NCBI GenBank assembly: GCA_027405735.1
Contig: JAPEHQ010000002.1
Span: forward strand, 806,001-870,000
Direction of reading: 5' to 3'
DNA from: Mucor racemosus
Lineage: Eukaryota; Mucoromycota; Mucoromycetes; Mucorales; Mucoraceae
DNA: 64,000 nt
A model generated the notes under the pieces. It was given only the letters and a program-made list of their open reading frames with translations. It was not told where the DNA came from and made no database searches. The position numbers were made by a program, and so were the translations under genes. Below are positions 32,234 through 44,100 of this stretch, piece by piece. The first letter of the stretch is position 1; the number at the start of each line of letters is the position of its first letter.

Positions 32234-33895
32234 TCAATTAGCTTCTGCTGTCATTAATGGTGTGGGAATGGAATTTGTAGTTGATGGAAGTGCTTCAGAT
32301 GTCGATATGTCAGAGGATGGTGGTGGTAATGTTGTTGGTGTTGAAGATGATGTTGTAGGGTTTTGTGTTGCTGCGGCTGCTGCTGCAACTGTGGCAGGAT
32401 CTCTGAATGCTTTGATCCACCCACTTTCCACAAAAAAATCATAAATTCTACTCGTTTTGTTTACATCAATTTTGATCAATGAACGGCATTGTCGTCGTTT
32501 CATATGACCAAGTCTAGCATATTCTTTCAATATTGTATCCTTGATAACTAAATAAGGTCTGGGCATGATACGTAGAGTAGAACACAATACTTGCTCTTCT
32601 TCTGTTAATAAGTGTACACCATCAGCGTCTCGAATATTCAATGGATTAGCTGGCTTTCGACCACCAGAAGGAGCAGCAGATGTAATTGATGATGGAGTAG
32701 GTGTAGATGTTAAATGTGTTGGCCTATCCCGATAATAATTGGCACCATTAGATGTTGCAAGGGATGCCATTTGTGCACGATATGTATTTCTTTGAGCCGA
32801 TCCACTAGACCCAGTCCTCTCGCTTGATAATGATACAAATGTTTTTAATTGAGCTAAACGGTTTTGCTTCTCTCGTTCATATTGTTCTCCTTGTCTAATG
32901 GTGGTGAGGCCAGCCTGTCTCCACTCTTGCAATGTTGTGATTCTATCCCTTAATTGCTGCTCTTTCACCAATCCTTTCACAAACATGTCATAATCTGCTT
33001 CAGTTTGTAGTCTGCAAAATACTCGAGTTTTGTTATAAATATCACGCTCCTCTTTTTGTCTCTTTCGTTCAATTGCTTGCATACGTTTGAAATCTAACCA
33101 TCTTCTCTCAAATATAAGATTTTTACGTTCCATTCGACGATCCAGTCGTGAATTGTAAATGTCCAACACCATGACTTTAAGGTCTATTTCTTCCTCGGTA
33201 TCATCATCATTAAATACCATATCTTTTACATATTGTTCTGCATCATTTTCATATTCTGTCTCGAATTCAAAACGACGAGGCATGTAACCTTGAATTTCAT
33301 GAAAAGAAGGACCACTAGTAATAGGTTTTGCATTATTAGGATGAGAAGACATAGGCTTACGAGGCGCCATACCACGAGATTGTTGTAATCTTTGACGTTT
33401 TCGTTCACGGCACTCAACTTCACTTGTTTCAAACTTGAGATTCATTCTAGGAAGTGGCCAGTTTGGACTAGATACGTATACATCCAAGTAGTGTTGTTCA
33501 CACTCTCCCTTTCCTTTGGTACCAACATAATCGGCAATGGCTTGCCAATTACCTATACCCATCTTTTCTGCAGCTTCAATTAGTAAAAGTTCTTCGTCTG
33601 CATCCCAGTCTTCACTGAATATCGGAAAATTGTGCGGTTTAACAATACGATAATCATGCCATGTCTTGTGCTTTACTGGTTCAGCACCACCACAGAAACA
33701 AGATACACAAAGGTCAAAGTCTGGACAATCTTTATCAGCACAACGTATACGAACTGTGTTGGTCACGTCGTTTGAACAAGCATCACAATGATACTTGGGG
33801 GGTTCTTTATCATCAATACTTGATCCTCCACCGTCTGCATTTGTAACAGCACTAAGTGTGCTTCCTGAAGGCTTTTGTCGATGTGTTATTGTCAT
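32234..33895 (-). CDS. ADA2: SAGA/ADA transcriptional adaptor Ada2
   Basis: Intronless 553-aa protein with the full Ada2 order. A ZZ zinc finger lies at about 34-84 (YHCDACSNDV, IRCADKDCPDFDLCVSC, HDYRIV). A SANT domain lies at about 95-142 (DWDADEELLLIEAAEKMGIG, GECEQHYLDVY). A helical middle holds KDMVFNDDDTEEEIDLKVMV. A C-terminal SWIRM domain lies at about 424-496 (YLVIKDTILKEYARLG, then the FVESGWI end). Ada2 links Gcn5 to nucleosomes and stimulates its histone acetyltransferase activity in the nucleus. An Ala/Pro/Ser/Thr-rich tail follows SWIRM, which is longer than in yeast. Codons past 500 are low-complexity but remain open. Confidence 0.95.
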   Translation of the reverse strand: MTITHRQKPSGSTLSAVTNADGGGSSIDDKEPPKYHCDACSNDVTNTVRIRCADKDCPDFDLCVSCFCGGAEPVKHKTWHDYRIVKPHNFPIFSEDWDADEELLLIEAAEKMGIGNWQAIADYVGTKGKGECEQHYLDVYVSSPNWPLPRMNLKFETSEVECRERKRQRLQQSRGMAPRKPMSSHPNNAKPITSGPSFHEIQGYMPRRFEFETEYENDAEQYVKDMVFNDDDTEEEIDLKVMVLDIYNSRLDRRMERKNLIFERRWLDFKRMQAIERKRQKEERDIYNKTRVFCRLQTEADYDMFVKGLVKEQQLRDRITTLQEWRQAGLTTIRQGEQYEREKQNRLAQLKTFVSLSSERTGSSGSAQRNTYRAQMASLATSNGANYYRDRPTHLTSTPTPSSITSAAPSGGRKPANPLNIRDADGVHLLTEEEQVLCSTLRIMPRPYLVIKDTILKEYARLGHMKRRQCRSLIKIDVNKTSRIYDFFVESGWIKAFRDPATVAAAAAATQNPTTSSSTPTTLPPPSSDISTSEALPSTTNSIPTPLMTAEAN

Positions 33896-34974
33896 ATAAT
33901 AGTGCGTTTAATATATAACGAGGTTTATGGTCTTTTGTTTGTAACTATTGGTCAAGGTTGAAAAAATTGTATAGACGGTGCGTGTGTCCAAGACTCTGCC
34001 ATACATACACCCCTAGCCTTACTCTTTTATCTTGTCATGAAGGTGAAAAAAAAATACGTCATTTAATTGATGTTCCCAAGTTTGATTGAATTGCCGTCTA
34101 TTGTGTTAAATAGTTTATAGATCAAATATTCAAAATGCAGATCAATCAAAATAATAAAGGAGCTAATTGTAAATTTGGTTTATAGATAAGTATGATATAC
34201 AGATATAATTTATACAAATACAATGTTGACCACTCCTGCATGGATGTTTGAAAAGAAAGGAATGCCAATGAAAAAGGCAAAATTTCGTTGCAATAATGCA
34301 ATTGTTTTGTCAATTGATTTGGGATAAGAAGCTTCTACGATAGAAAATACGCTATTGCCATATATACGCTTCAGATCATATTTAAGTTTTGGTATTAGAT
34401 TTCGCACAAATGAGTAATCCCATTATCATGCTGTAAACCAAGCAGAATTATTGGAATACTAAACCGTATCCATAGCGACCTGTTAGATGAAAGCAATAAT
34501 CTAATTATGTTTAAGCTCATATAAGCACATGGCAGATCTAGCAGTTACAAATTGCTAGTATCAAAGTTAAAATATAACATCACCTTTTTGAACTACTACG
34601 ATTCATCAATTATTGCTTGGTCTATTCATCAATGACAATACTTGAAGTCCCATTTTAAAGATATTTTTTGTCAAAATAGTCCTATTTCAGAACTCCCAAT
34701 AATTTTACTTCATAGTTTATCTATTAATTTCTTTTCAAAAACAAATAGAAAGTATATAGGCTAAAGCTGTATAATTTTCACACTTTATTGACCTTACAAA
34801 AGCGTCAATTTATGTATTCCAGAAGGTTTTAATCAACTATTATAAATATTGTGGAAAAGTTGACTTCAAAAGCCATCAGTCTTAAAATCGAGGCGTATAT
34901 ACCACCTTTTTTATAACTAACTCCATACTAAACACTTTGTAAGGTATACATCAAACCTTTCAAATAGATTTGAA
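33896..34974. other. Intergenic upstream of Ada2
   Basis: AT-rich. A 65-codon minus-strand frame at 34210-34407 (ATG start, LKYDLKRIYGNSVFSIVE) has some coding character but no family I recognise and is not called. The R1 repeat begins at about 34975. Confidence 0.5.
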
Positions 34975-36600
34975 TTGGCTGTATTAGGATATCTGTGCAT
35001 GAAATTATTCCAAATATCACGAAAGTCTCAAAAACAAGTAAAATTCATTGCCTTTTCCTTAAAAACTGAGCCTCACTTTTCATCCCTAATCTACTTTTTT
35101 TTTCACCAAGTAACATTAAGAGAAAATTACATGCTAATGTACCTGAGATGTTCAACTTTAATCCAAAAAGAAGTATTCAAAAATATCCTATTTTTTGCAG
35201 TTGGTATTAGTTTTTCAGAGCTAATGTTTCAGATTTTTATACGTATTTCACTGCTAAACTTCAAAACTTTGAGGCGTCATATCTCTACGAAAAATTAAGT
35301 TACATCTGCAGTAAAATATGGGTGTAAAAAGCGATAAAGAATACTGTTAAAATCCTTCTTTATTAAAATATGGATAATGTGCAATAAAATGGTTATTCTA
35401 CGTCTCTATTTATATTATTTGGTGATTATTTACTATCTTGCAATTGCATTGCAATTGTCAACGATTCCATTAATTTTGAGTATAAATGTTGGGTTGTTTG
35501 GTTATTGATTTGGTGGATCAAGAACGGTGTTTTAAATATAGTTTGTCAATCATGCTTTCAGAACAGCCCTTACTTGTTATACTTGATAAGCATGTACTTT
35601 TTGTATCTTTTATTTAGGATATCCCACATTACTTTAGTATTTTAGCATCTCTTATTTGAGTATTATACCCTTGCTATCTTTATGCAATTGTCTATTTACT
35701 ATATAGTCTTATCTTTGATAGCATGGTTTCAAATGAGATGACATTTAATTTAGGTATTTTATGATGGGAATCTAGCTTAGTTCACTTCAACATCAACACT
35801 TTCTAATAATAGAACTTACTTTTTTTGAGGTGCTCTATAACATATTTCAGTATAAAAAAATTCTAAATACTTTTATTTTTTTTTATTTTTTTTTTGACAT
35901 TTCTGTAGCAGTTTTCAAAATATTTGTTTAATTGAGAAATATATTTATTATATGCATGTCATCAATCTCGTTGAGCTTTCTCGAACCCAATTTAGTTATT
36001 TTCAGAATATTGATTTTTCGTGGAGATATCCTCAAAAATGTGTACAAAGAGACATCTTCGTTTCTAGCTTCAAATTTTCCCTTATATACCCTCATCCCAA
36101 ATTCTGAATCTGAAAAAAATTTGGACAAAAGTCTCATTTTCTCTACGAAATCTACAGCTAGAAGGTTCAGCAATAGCTTGATCGATTGGTAATTTTTTAA
36201 TGCAGTATTTAAATTACTTATATTTGAAATATTTTTATAAAAACTAATGTGTATCTTCAAAAAACCTCCAAAATTTCAGTGGCAGTTTACACAAAATTTA
36301 ATGTGAAACATTTGTGTACATTTTATTGAGGTAAATGCAGAATTCAAAACTATACAAAAAACATTTAATTTGCTAGATTCATTTTCTTTGCAGTTCATGA
36401 GCTATTAAACAATTTTGTTTTTTTATCATTTTTCGTTCAATTTGAAGAATCGATTTTGTAACTCAGCCATCATAGATTGTAAGCTGTAAAGTGAGCTATT
36501 ATTTTAACTTTCTGGACAAAAAATCAATATTTTTTACTGAAGCAAAAAATACAGAGTAGTTTTCAATTGGATTTATCTTGTGAATACAAAAAAATGACAT
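34975..36600 (+). repeat. R1, old copy (interrupted)
   Basis: Same orientation as the left arm R1, about 75-80% similar by eye. It is split by about 500 bp of unrelated DNA (roughly 35298-35795). Sequence on either side (AAAAATTAAG ... CACTTTCTAATAATAG) is contiguous in the 59-kb copy. The TCTCNACGAAA motif is retained (TCTCTACGAAA at about 35279 and TCTCTACGAAATC at 36140). Confidence 0.75.
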
Positions 36601-37079
36601 AATTCGACTCCATTGTAATAGATCAATTAATAATCAATATGGATATACAATATGGAGAATTATACTGTATGAATAACTTTGATTCTATGATTGGGAAGAG
36701 AGATTGGAGTTACTAATTGTAATTGCTATTACTAGTATATAATTAATATCTATGATTAATGATATAGGATTATATAACAATTGGTTATAAGTAACAATGA
36801 TAAATAAGTAGTAATATATATTTATTTGGATTATTATTATAGTTATAAATATGTAAAAGAAAGGAAAGAACAAATAAATTCACTAGTGTTCATCGATCTG
36901 TTATATTGATTTTCGATACTTGTATGAATTAGGAATATTATGTAATATTGATCTTAAACTTAAACGAATGTAATGGATCAAACCATTACATCAATATGGG
37001 GCGAAAAGTTTGAAACACATTTGAAAATCATCTGAAGCCATCCAGAAAACATTTGACGGCAAAACCTCTATCTCAACGA

Positions 37080-37470
37080 GTTTTGGTTCTAATAACCTCT
37101 GATGTAAACTACCGGCAGTCTTTCACACATCAAATTGAATTAGTATCATAATAACATGAATTTGGTGTGAGAACCGAGATCATGAAATATAGAAATTTAA
37201 CTATAATTTAAAATTACAAACAACAATTACAGATAATTGTATAACTTGAATTAGTAGTAATTACTGATCCCTTTTCCTATCAGCAGCTTTAAAACCAAGA
37301 AGATCAAAGTATTGCATTAGTAATTTGAATTAGACATTTAATATAAATACCACGATGATCCATCGAGCAGATGGATCGTTGCTTTACTTTATACCTTGAA
37401 TAAACTCAGAAGAGTTATAATTGTATTTCCCATCGCTTTTTTTTATATAATTACGTTTTTGTAACAGCCT
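37080..37470 (+). repeat. R2, old copy without L1
   Basis: Begins TGATGTAAACTACCGGCAG directly after R1-like sequence (CTCTATCTCAACGAGTTTTGG), i.e. the state before L1 inserted. It ends near TTACGTTTTTGTAACAG. Confidence 0.7.
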
Positions 37471-38099
37471 CCAAATTTACATGAGCGTAAGTACACATCT
37501 TTTACACGATTATCTCAAGGGGTAGCATCCAAAATCTACTGTGCGTTGAGAAAATCATCGCCAAAATGTACCTATAGCTTACTATTATGCACTTTCATTG
37601 AAAACAATTTAAATAAATACTACGATCTCACTATGAGTACTGCTTCAAATAAGCTACCATTCTACAAGAATATAAATATCAATAGGTACTACAAGTATTT
37701 CATATATCAGCTCCATGGGTCATTTTGCATTCTGCAAATTTGAGCAGCAAGTTGAGTTACTTTCTATTTTGATGCCTACTAACTACTAAGGTCCGTAAAC
37801 TTATCAGTTCTTGCCGAATATGGATCCAGATAAGTTTCTGTTGCAATGATAGATACGTCGTTTAGTGTTGATGCACAGAATTGCAAAAGGTCTAGCCTCT
37901 CCGAGTTGCTGTGGAAATGAGGAAATAAAAACACGCACTTTTTTAAACTATATTGCACTACGGCCAACCTGTGCTGCACAAGATGATTCGGTTGTGCCCA
38001 GGTGAGCTGCATGCTATAGCTTGAACTGTTGTGCCGTTGTGCCCACTGAGTATGTTTAAAAAGATAACAATATTTACCTGGGCAGCACGAGAAAAGAAA

Positions 38100-38300
38100 T
38101 TGCATACGAGCACTACGCTAAGCCTGTATGTACAAAATTATGGATTCTGTCCGTGTGCATAATATTAGTCCCATGTGTGCATAATAGTAGAATTGCACAT
38201 AAGCATATCATTATACCTATTTGTGCAAAATAATAAATCTGATCATGAGCATAATAATGAACTGATCGTATGGGCACAAATTGGCTTATACAGTACATGA
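38100..38300 (-). repeat. Degenerate TGTGCATAAT-type short repeats
   Basis: Within 200 bp the phrases GTGTGCATAATATTAG, GTGTGCATAATAGTAG, TTGCACATAAG, TTGTGCAAAATAAT, TGAGCATAATAATG and TGGGCACAAATT recur about every 25-35 bp. Open frames over this stretch (38113-38307) are by-products. Confidence 0.5.
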
Positions 38301-38316
38301 ACATCATGCCGTTCTC

Positions 38317-39257
38317 AAAATTCCATTCCAGTTTTTATTAACGTGCCACCAGCTTTAAACCTGCACAAATTTTAACTTTTTTTAAGAGCTATCAACTCAC
38401 CCAAAACTAACGATACAATAAAAAAAATCCATAACAATCATTATTTAAACCTTTGTAAACAATTGTTATGGCTCGAATACTTAATTTTACTATAAAATCA
38501 TTCTGTTGATAGCCCTTGAAAATAGACGGTATTTCAAAATTTAAGCTGTGTGCTCTTAGGTGAGGGTAACTTTTGAAACAAGGATACTCTGTGACACATA
38601 ACCTCCTTACCTTAAACCCAGCTTACGTAAGCAATGCGTGAAATCAGCATTTTCGCTATCAACTTTCCGAAAAATAAAGATATAATAAATCAGAGCCATA
38701 ACAATCATTATTTAAACCTTTGTGAACAATTATTATGACTTTAATAGTTACTTTTATTATAAAATCATTTTACTGATACCCAAAATACCATTGCGAATGC
38801 AATTGGATCAAAATGTACTGTGGTGCTGCCAAGAGGGAAGCTCGTTTGCGATGTGACTATACATTCAAGTCTCTGGAGAAAAACATCCATTCTTTTCTGG
38901 ATACCTCTGGTAACCTGACTCAAATCAGACATTATTTCAGAAGGTCGATGGACTACATCGAAGCTTATAGCAAATGTAGAGAAGTTGTCCAAGAAGTTAA
39001 GAAATTTGTCAAAAAAAATATTTATCTCACAGAAAATTTAGAATTCCTAAAGATTTGTTATAAAAATAAAATGTTTGTTTAAACTTATTATACTTCTCAA
39101 TCTCTCAAATAACAAATGAGCTACATTATCTGCCATGAGATGCCTCCAAAAAAAATATATATATTGAAATGGCGGAGCTCCAAAATAAATAAAAATTGAA
39201 ACAAAATTAAAGTTTACACAGATTTAAAGCTGGTGGCACGTTACTGGAATGGGTTTT
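38317..39257 (+). mobile_element. Tc1/mariner-class element relic with terminal inverted repeats
   Basis: The ends are inverted repeats of about 50 bp: CCATTCCAG and TAACGTGCCACCAGCTTTAAA at the left (with a 7-bp insertion between), and TTTAAAGCTGGTGGCACGTTA and CTGGAATGG at the right. Inside is a direct repeat of about 125 bp (38387-38512 and 38654-38778, 267 bp apart) and a transposase C-terminal fragment (38813-39082). It sits between R2 and R4 of the old composite repeat. Confidence 0.75.
38813..39082 (+). pseudogene. IS630/Tc1-like DDE transposase C-terminal fragment
   Basis: 89 codons. The frame with its upstream context reads CNWIKMYCGAAKREARLRCD and YTFKSLEKNI, then TQIRHYFRRSMDYIEAY. 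This matches the post-catalytic part of fungal DDE transposases, where CNFIE.FWG..K.Y.R..CDY(S/T)F..L is followed by IRRF.RK..RYMDAY. The Glu of the NFIE motif is Lys here and the normal C-terminus is replaced, so it is inactive. The two upstream catalytic Asp blocks are absent. Confidence 0.6.
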
Positions 39258-39320
39258 TAAATTACGTTTGCTTTTATTAATATAGATAACAGACAATACA
39301 ATTCAATGCATTGTTGATGT

Positions 39321-40000
39321 AGAGCAATACATGCAAGAGCCAATATATTTACGGTTATCATCATTTGTAAATATGATTATAGCTATAATAATGTTTACAG
39401 TAACAATGGTTTTTTCTGGAGCATAAACTTAAATAACACTTGCTGCTTAAATTTATATGCAAGCCAAATTTAAGATTATAAATGTTACTTTATCACACAT
39501 AAAATTTAAACAAATTAACCTTCTTTAAACTTGTTATTTTAGTTTACGATTGTAAGCTGTAAAAAGATTTGTTTTCAAGCATAGTTACAATCAAAGCTAT
39601 GATTATTAGACAAGACATTAGATTAGTCTGTTTTTTTGCTTCTACATTGTAATGAGTCAAACATTTCAGTTTCATTCATGCAAAACCTTGCCTCATTCCT
39701 TATATAAATACTATAAGAAAATCATTACATGATCCCTTGTTGATTTATCTGTCTTGTTACACTCCCTTTACTTTTATTTATTCACTAATAAATATCTAAT
39801 TTACAAATAAGAACACCAACCTTCATCAATCCAGTGATCACCAATTTATAATAGCAAGAATAATATCTACATATAAGCATATTATCCACCTTTGTTGTTA
39901 GTCCAAAATTATAGATCATTACATACATCATTTCAAATTTTATCACTTTTCTGGAATATTTTGTGGGTTTGTAGCAAGTTCTAGCTTTTCATTAAAAAAT
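39321..40000 (+). repeat. R4, old copy split by the L3 LTR
   Basis: Matches 15578-15990 of the palindrome spacer on both sides of the L3 insertion at 39648-39923. Confidence 0.75.
39643..39928 (+). mobile_element. L3 solo LTR, 276 bp, with TACAT target duplication
   Basis: LTR 39648-39923 begins TGTAATGA and ends TCATTACA (perfect 8-bp terminal inverted repeats) and contains TATATAAATACTA at about 39698. It is flanked by TACAT at 39643-39647 and 39924-39928. The related unfilled site is in the palindrome spacer at about 15908-15920. A second, inverted and truncated copy is at 57660-57922. Confidence 0.85.
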
Positions 40001-40745
40001 TGCAAAAGCAAGCCCGTAGAGCAACGGCGTCATTGAGCATAGCAAGATTGAATGGCTAAGTCTCTTATAATATGGTATATATATAAGATTTAAATAAAAA
40101 AGCGGTTTTTTTAAAACTTTTCTCATATTTAACCATGTTCGGTCTGAAAATTCAGTTTTTGTAGCAGACATTTTCGGGGCTCATTTCACCCTTACCAACA
40201 CTCATGATTTTGATCAAAAATCAGAAAAATCAAATTTTGGTACCAAAATCAACGTTTAAATATACTACATTGTGAGAGAAAATTGTAGCCATAGCTAATA
40301 CGCGTTTTATAAAAGCTTAATATTAAATGTTAATTAATGAAACCTCGTACTTTTGGTCCAAAAACGGATTTTTGGTTAAAGGATTTTCATGTAATATTTT
40401 ACAATAAAAATGTTTGATATTTCTTATTGAGCAAATAGAGCGCTAAATTCTGCATATGTGTATATTTTTTGTTTTTATAATTGGTAGTATAATTAACTCT
40501 AGATTTGCAAAATCAGAAAAAAAAATTTAAAAAATGTCAAAATCGATGATCTGGAGAAAAATAATTTTCTAAATTAATATTCCGCTTATAAGCTTTGTAA
40601 GTCTTAAAGATAAGAGATTTTATAATACTTGAGAACTTTTTCAAGAATTTACAATGCTGTACCCACTTGATTCAAGCTTATTACTGTAAATCTTTATACA
40701 TGTTAATATTGTGTGGTAGTTTATTTGATGATAATATAGTCCTAA
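39985..40745 (+). repeat. R3, old copy (partial)
   Basis: Matches 12350-13120 from AAAAAATTGC..AGC onward through GATGATAATATAGTC; the first 270 bp of R3 are missing. It shares TTTTCGGGGCTCATTT and TTTGGTACCAAAATCAACG with the other copies. Confidence 0.8.
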
Positions 40746-40792
40746 TTTATAATGATTGCGTTAGAAGTAATTTACATTAAGTTTTAGTCTTA

Positions 40793-41020
40793 CTCCTCCA
40801 GCATAATAAACATGAACATGGCCATCACTGGAATCTATTGCCGCCTTTTTACTCTCTTTGTTCCAAGCTAATTTATTCAATGCTTTACCAGAACCAACTT
40901 AAGTACTTACAAATGATTTCTCGGTATTTATATTCAAATTCCATAAATTAAATTGACTGGTTCCGCCTACAGTAGTAGTATCAAACGTATCGTCAGCCCA
41001 CCTTATGATAAATGCCAATC
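40793..41020 (-). pseudogene. Captured dynein intermediate chain fragment, older copy
   Basis: Same fragment as in the palindrome arms but with its own changes: GGTSQFNLWNLN, NTEKSFVST, TAA stop, GKALNKLAWNKESKKAAID and DGHVHVY. It keeps residues closer to a true dynein intermediate chain (LWNLN, ALNKLAW, HVY), while the arms keep others (AAIG), so both derive from a less decayed ancestor. The stop after the FAS/FVS segment is shared by all copies, so capture and inactivation preceded their dispersal. Confidence 0.6.
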
Positions 41021-41130
41021 TAAAATCAGAAACATCCCATTGTTGTCATTGTTATAAGCTTCGAAAAACTTGATTTTTAATAATACAGCAATTAAATAAA
41101 AAGCGAGATGATACTAATACAGTAGCATAT

Positions 41131-44100
41131 GGTAAGTATTCAACATCTACATAAGTAAGTTTGATTATTATGCTTTTAAACCCTTTTAAAAATCCTAAGG
41201 CAAACACAACACCTTGGTCTTGTAATTTCTATCCATCAAAATATTGCGATTTTTACTACACAGTGAATGCACCTTTTATTAACCTTGACCTCGATGTACA
41301 CTGGGCATCAACGATTTATCAGTTTTATTTCCTCTAATACATTACAGTGATATTCAGTCATATTGAACGATGATTTGTAGCATTTCCAAAAAAAAAGAAT
41401 AAATGCTTCAAGGGTTTTCTGTATAGCAAACTATGCAATTTAGTATCAAAGATTGCACTTAACTAGATAGTACGCTTTTTGAAACTACTGGTGTTAATGA
41501 AAATAATTAACAATGCTTTCATTCCAAAGTAAGTGTCGGTTTTCGAGGATATTAAACAGCCAATTTTGAAGCCAATTCCATTTCTAACTCATATTGAAAT
41601 GTAATTCTTATAAATAGTCTTTTAAACCAACACCTAGAAGCTCTTGGTTCTTTCTTTTACCATTAGTTTTTCTAGTAATAAAGCCTACGTTCTCCATGAT
41701 AAATGTTACTAGTTTTTATTATTATTGTTCTTTTTATAAATAAAATTGTATGTATCCATAAACTCTCAGTAAGCTTTGCTTTATAATACATTTATATTTG
41801 CCCATTCAATAAATGATATTGCATTTATTATCCGTTATACAATATCAATCAACCAACTTCGTTTTGATTCAATACATTTGACAATTAAATGCCTAAATTA
41901 CACTTGAGCCACCAGGTATCACCACAAACAAATCTCGTACAGGCTGACGAAGCATCACAATTTGGATTATTTTTTTGTGTTCATATAGATATGAGATCTC
42001 TCTCACACACTCATAGATCTCTGCATGAACCTTATCTCTATCTATTTAATTTAACTGAAATACAGTACATTGAACGCCAACATCCTACTTGATAAAGCGC
42101 CTTTATTATTGCGAGTCAACGCAACTAATTTGATGTTAGTTTAGCATCAGCAGTTGAATCAGATAAATTTGAGATTAGAAGACCCCTTTTAACAGCTTTT
42201 CACACCACAAGGTAATAATGGACCGTTATTATTATAGATACGCTACTCAAGGATGGTGAGCTAACCCTAATGGACAAACGAGTCGATTAATTATTATATA
42301 GTAAAATTTTAGGGGTGGTGTTCTTTGGAAATCTTTTCGACCCCTAAACCTCATAATTGTAAATTCTTTTTTTTTGTTTTTGTTTCTCTTTTTTGTAGTT
42401 TTATCACTTTAGAGAATTTTCATATTTTTTTTACAAAAATATCGCTAGAAATTAGAAAACAAGTTTTCTGGGGTAAAATTGGCTGCTAAAAACGAATCTG
42501 CAATTCATTTTACTGTATCTATGAATTTAGTTGACATTTTTGTGGTATAAATTTTACTGGAGCTTAGTATACTGTATACGCCTATGGCAACTTTTAAATT
42601 TCATTATACAGTTTTACTTGAACACATAATAAAAGTTGTTGAACAATTTATTTTTCACATTTTGGTGTATAATTCTAAACGTCAAGTCTAGTTTCAACAA
42701 TTTCAGAGGACGAAATAAGCTGAGAAAATACTAAGGTATTACAATGATGGGTATTAAGTAAAGTCTAGATTATTTTTCATTCTCTACCGGGATATCTAGG
42801 TTTTGGATGACTGTAAAGACTTTTTTATTTTTTTATAAATTTTGTGAGAGTACTTTTTCTTTTATAAAGATCCATGAAGGGATGACAGGTATGCAAAGCT
42901 AAAACCATAGGATAGTTCTCATTAGCGTCTATCCAACGAATTTTATCTCGTCAAAAAATATAGATTTTTCGTCGAGAAAATTGAGATTGAATGATTAATT
43001 TTTGGTGATACAAAAAATGATCCACTTTGGACGAGGATATACAAGGATAAATTTCCAGTCCTACAAAAAAATGATCAAAAAAAATTAATATCCCCAGAAA
43101 AAATAGGGCTACAACTACGTATAAATACTCATTCTGTAGATAATGTTGTTGCGCACAATATAAAAATAAAATATTTTAGGGTTGCATTTGAATAAAGGGT
43201 ACTTTTTGATCAAAAACCGCTAAAACTTGACGTTAAATTTACTAGAGATTTATGAGAAAAATATTTTTAAAACCTATACAGATGGATTCAGAATTAAAAA
43301 CTGAACCTAAAACATTTAATACGCTAGTTCAACTTACTATGCATTTTGGTGAGTCATTAAACATTCAAGGATTTTTTTGGATTTTTTTTTCCATTTGAAC
43401 ACTTCTTTGAATTGAAGCTCAGTCACATGTGCATATCTGATTATACAATTGTATATGGTGATATTCAAAATTGGAGCGTGCCCCCATTTCAATAGATAAC
43501 CAGGAAATGAAAAATGTAGGGCTACATTTGAGATGCTACAGAATGTTGCCAAAAGAGCTATTTCTATTCATTTTAATTTCTCAGCGAGTATAAAGGCTTC
43601 AAACGTGAAACACTTGCTTCACCCCTCTTAGAAACTCCATCTAAAATGACAATTATTTCGAAATTTTAATAAGCTTGCACATAAAAGCTGCTAAGAAGAT
43701 AAATCTTTTTGTTTTTTAATGTGCTATTATGTCGATTAGCAGTATAACCGAAATATTAAAATGAAATATAGCAATTAAATGAGCAAGAGACGATAAACCA
43801 TGTAATTTAGCATAATTGAATTGTTTCAAGCGAGCGTTTTGAACTGAATATGCCTTTAATTTTGACCTATAAAATTGATTTATTAGTAAAATCCATTAAC
43901 AAATAATTATTATGGTGTATCTTTGAAAGCTGGTAGTGGTATACAAGACAACACCTTGTTTTCCACTTCTTGGCTGTTGGTAATTAAACAGAAACAAATA
44001 TTTTCTAGAAACTAAATAGATCAACATGAGTTTATTCAGTCATTCAATTCAAGTCAACACTATACATACTTTTATAATCACCAATTTTCTGCAGGTAGAT

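Noticed and set aside
32254..32444. Frames of 60-62 codons opposite and beside the Ada2 C-terminus
   Set aside because: Low-complexity shadows (poly-His/Gln and poly-Val/Ala) of the Ala/Pro/Thr-rich Ada2 tail.
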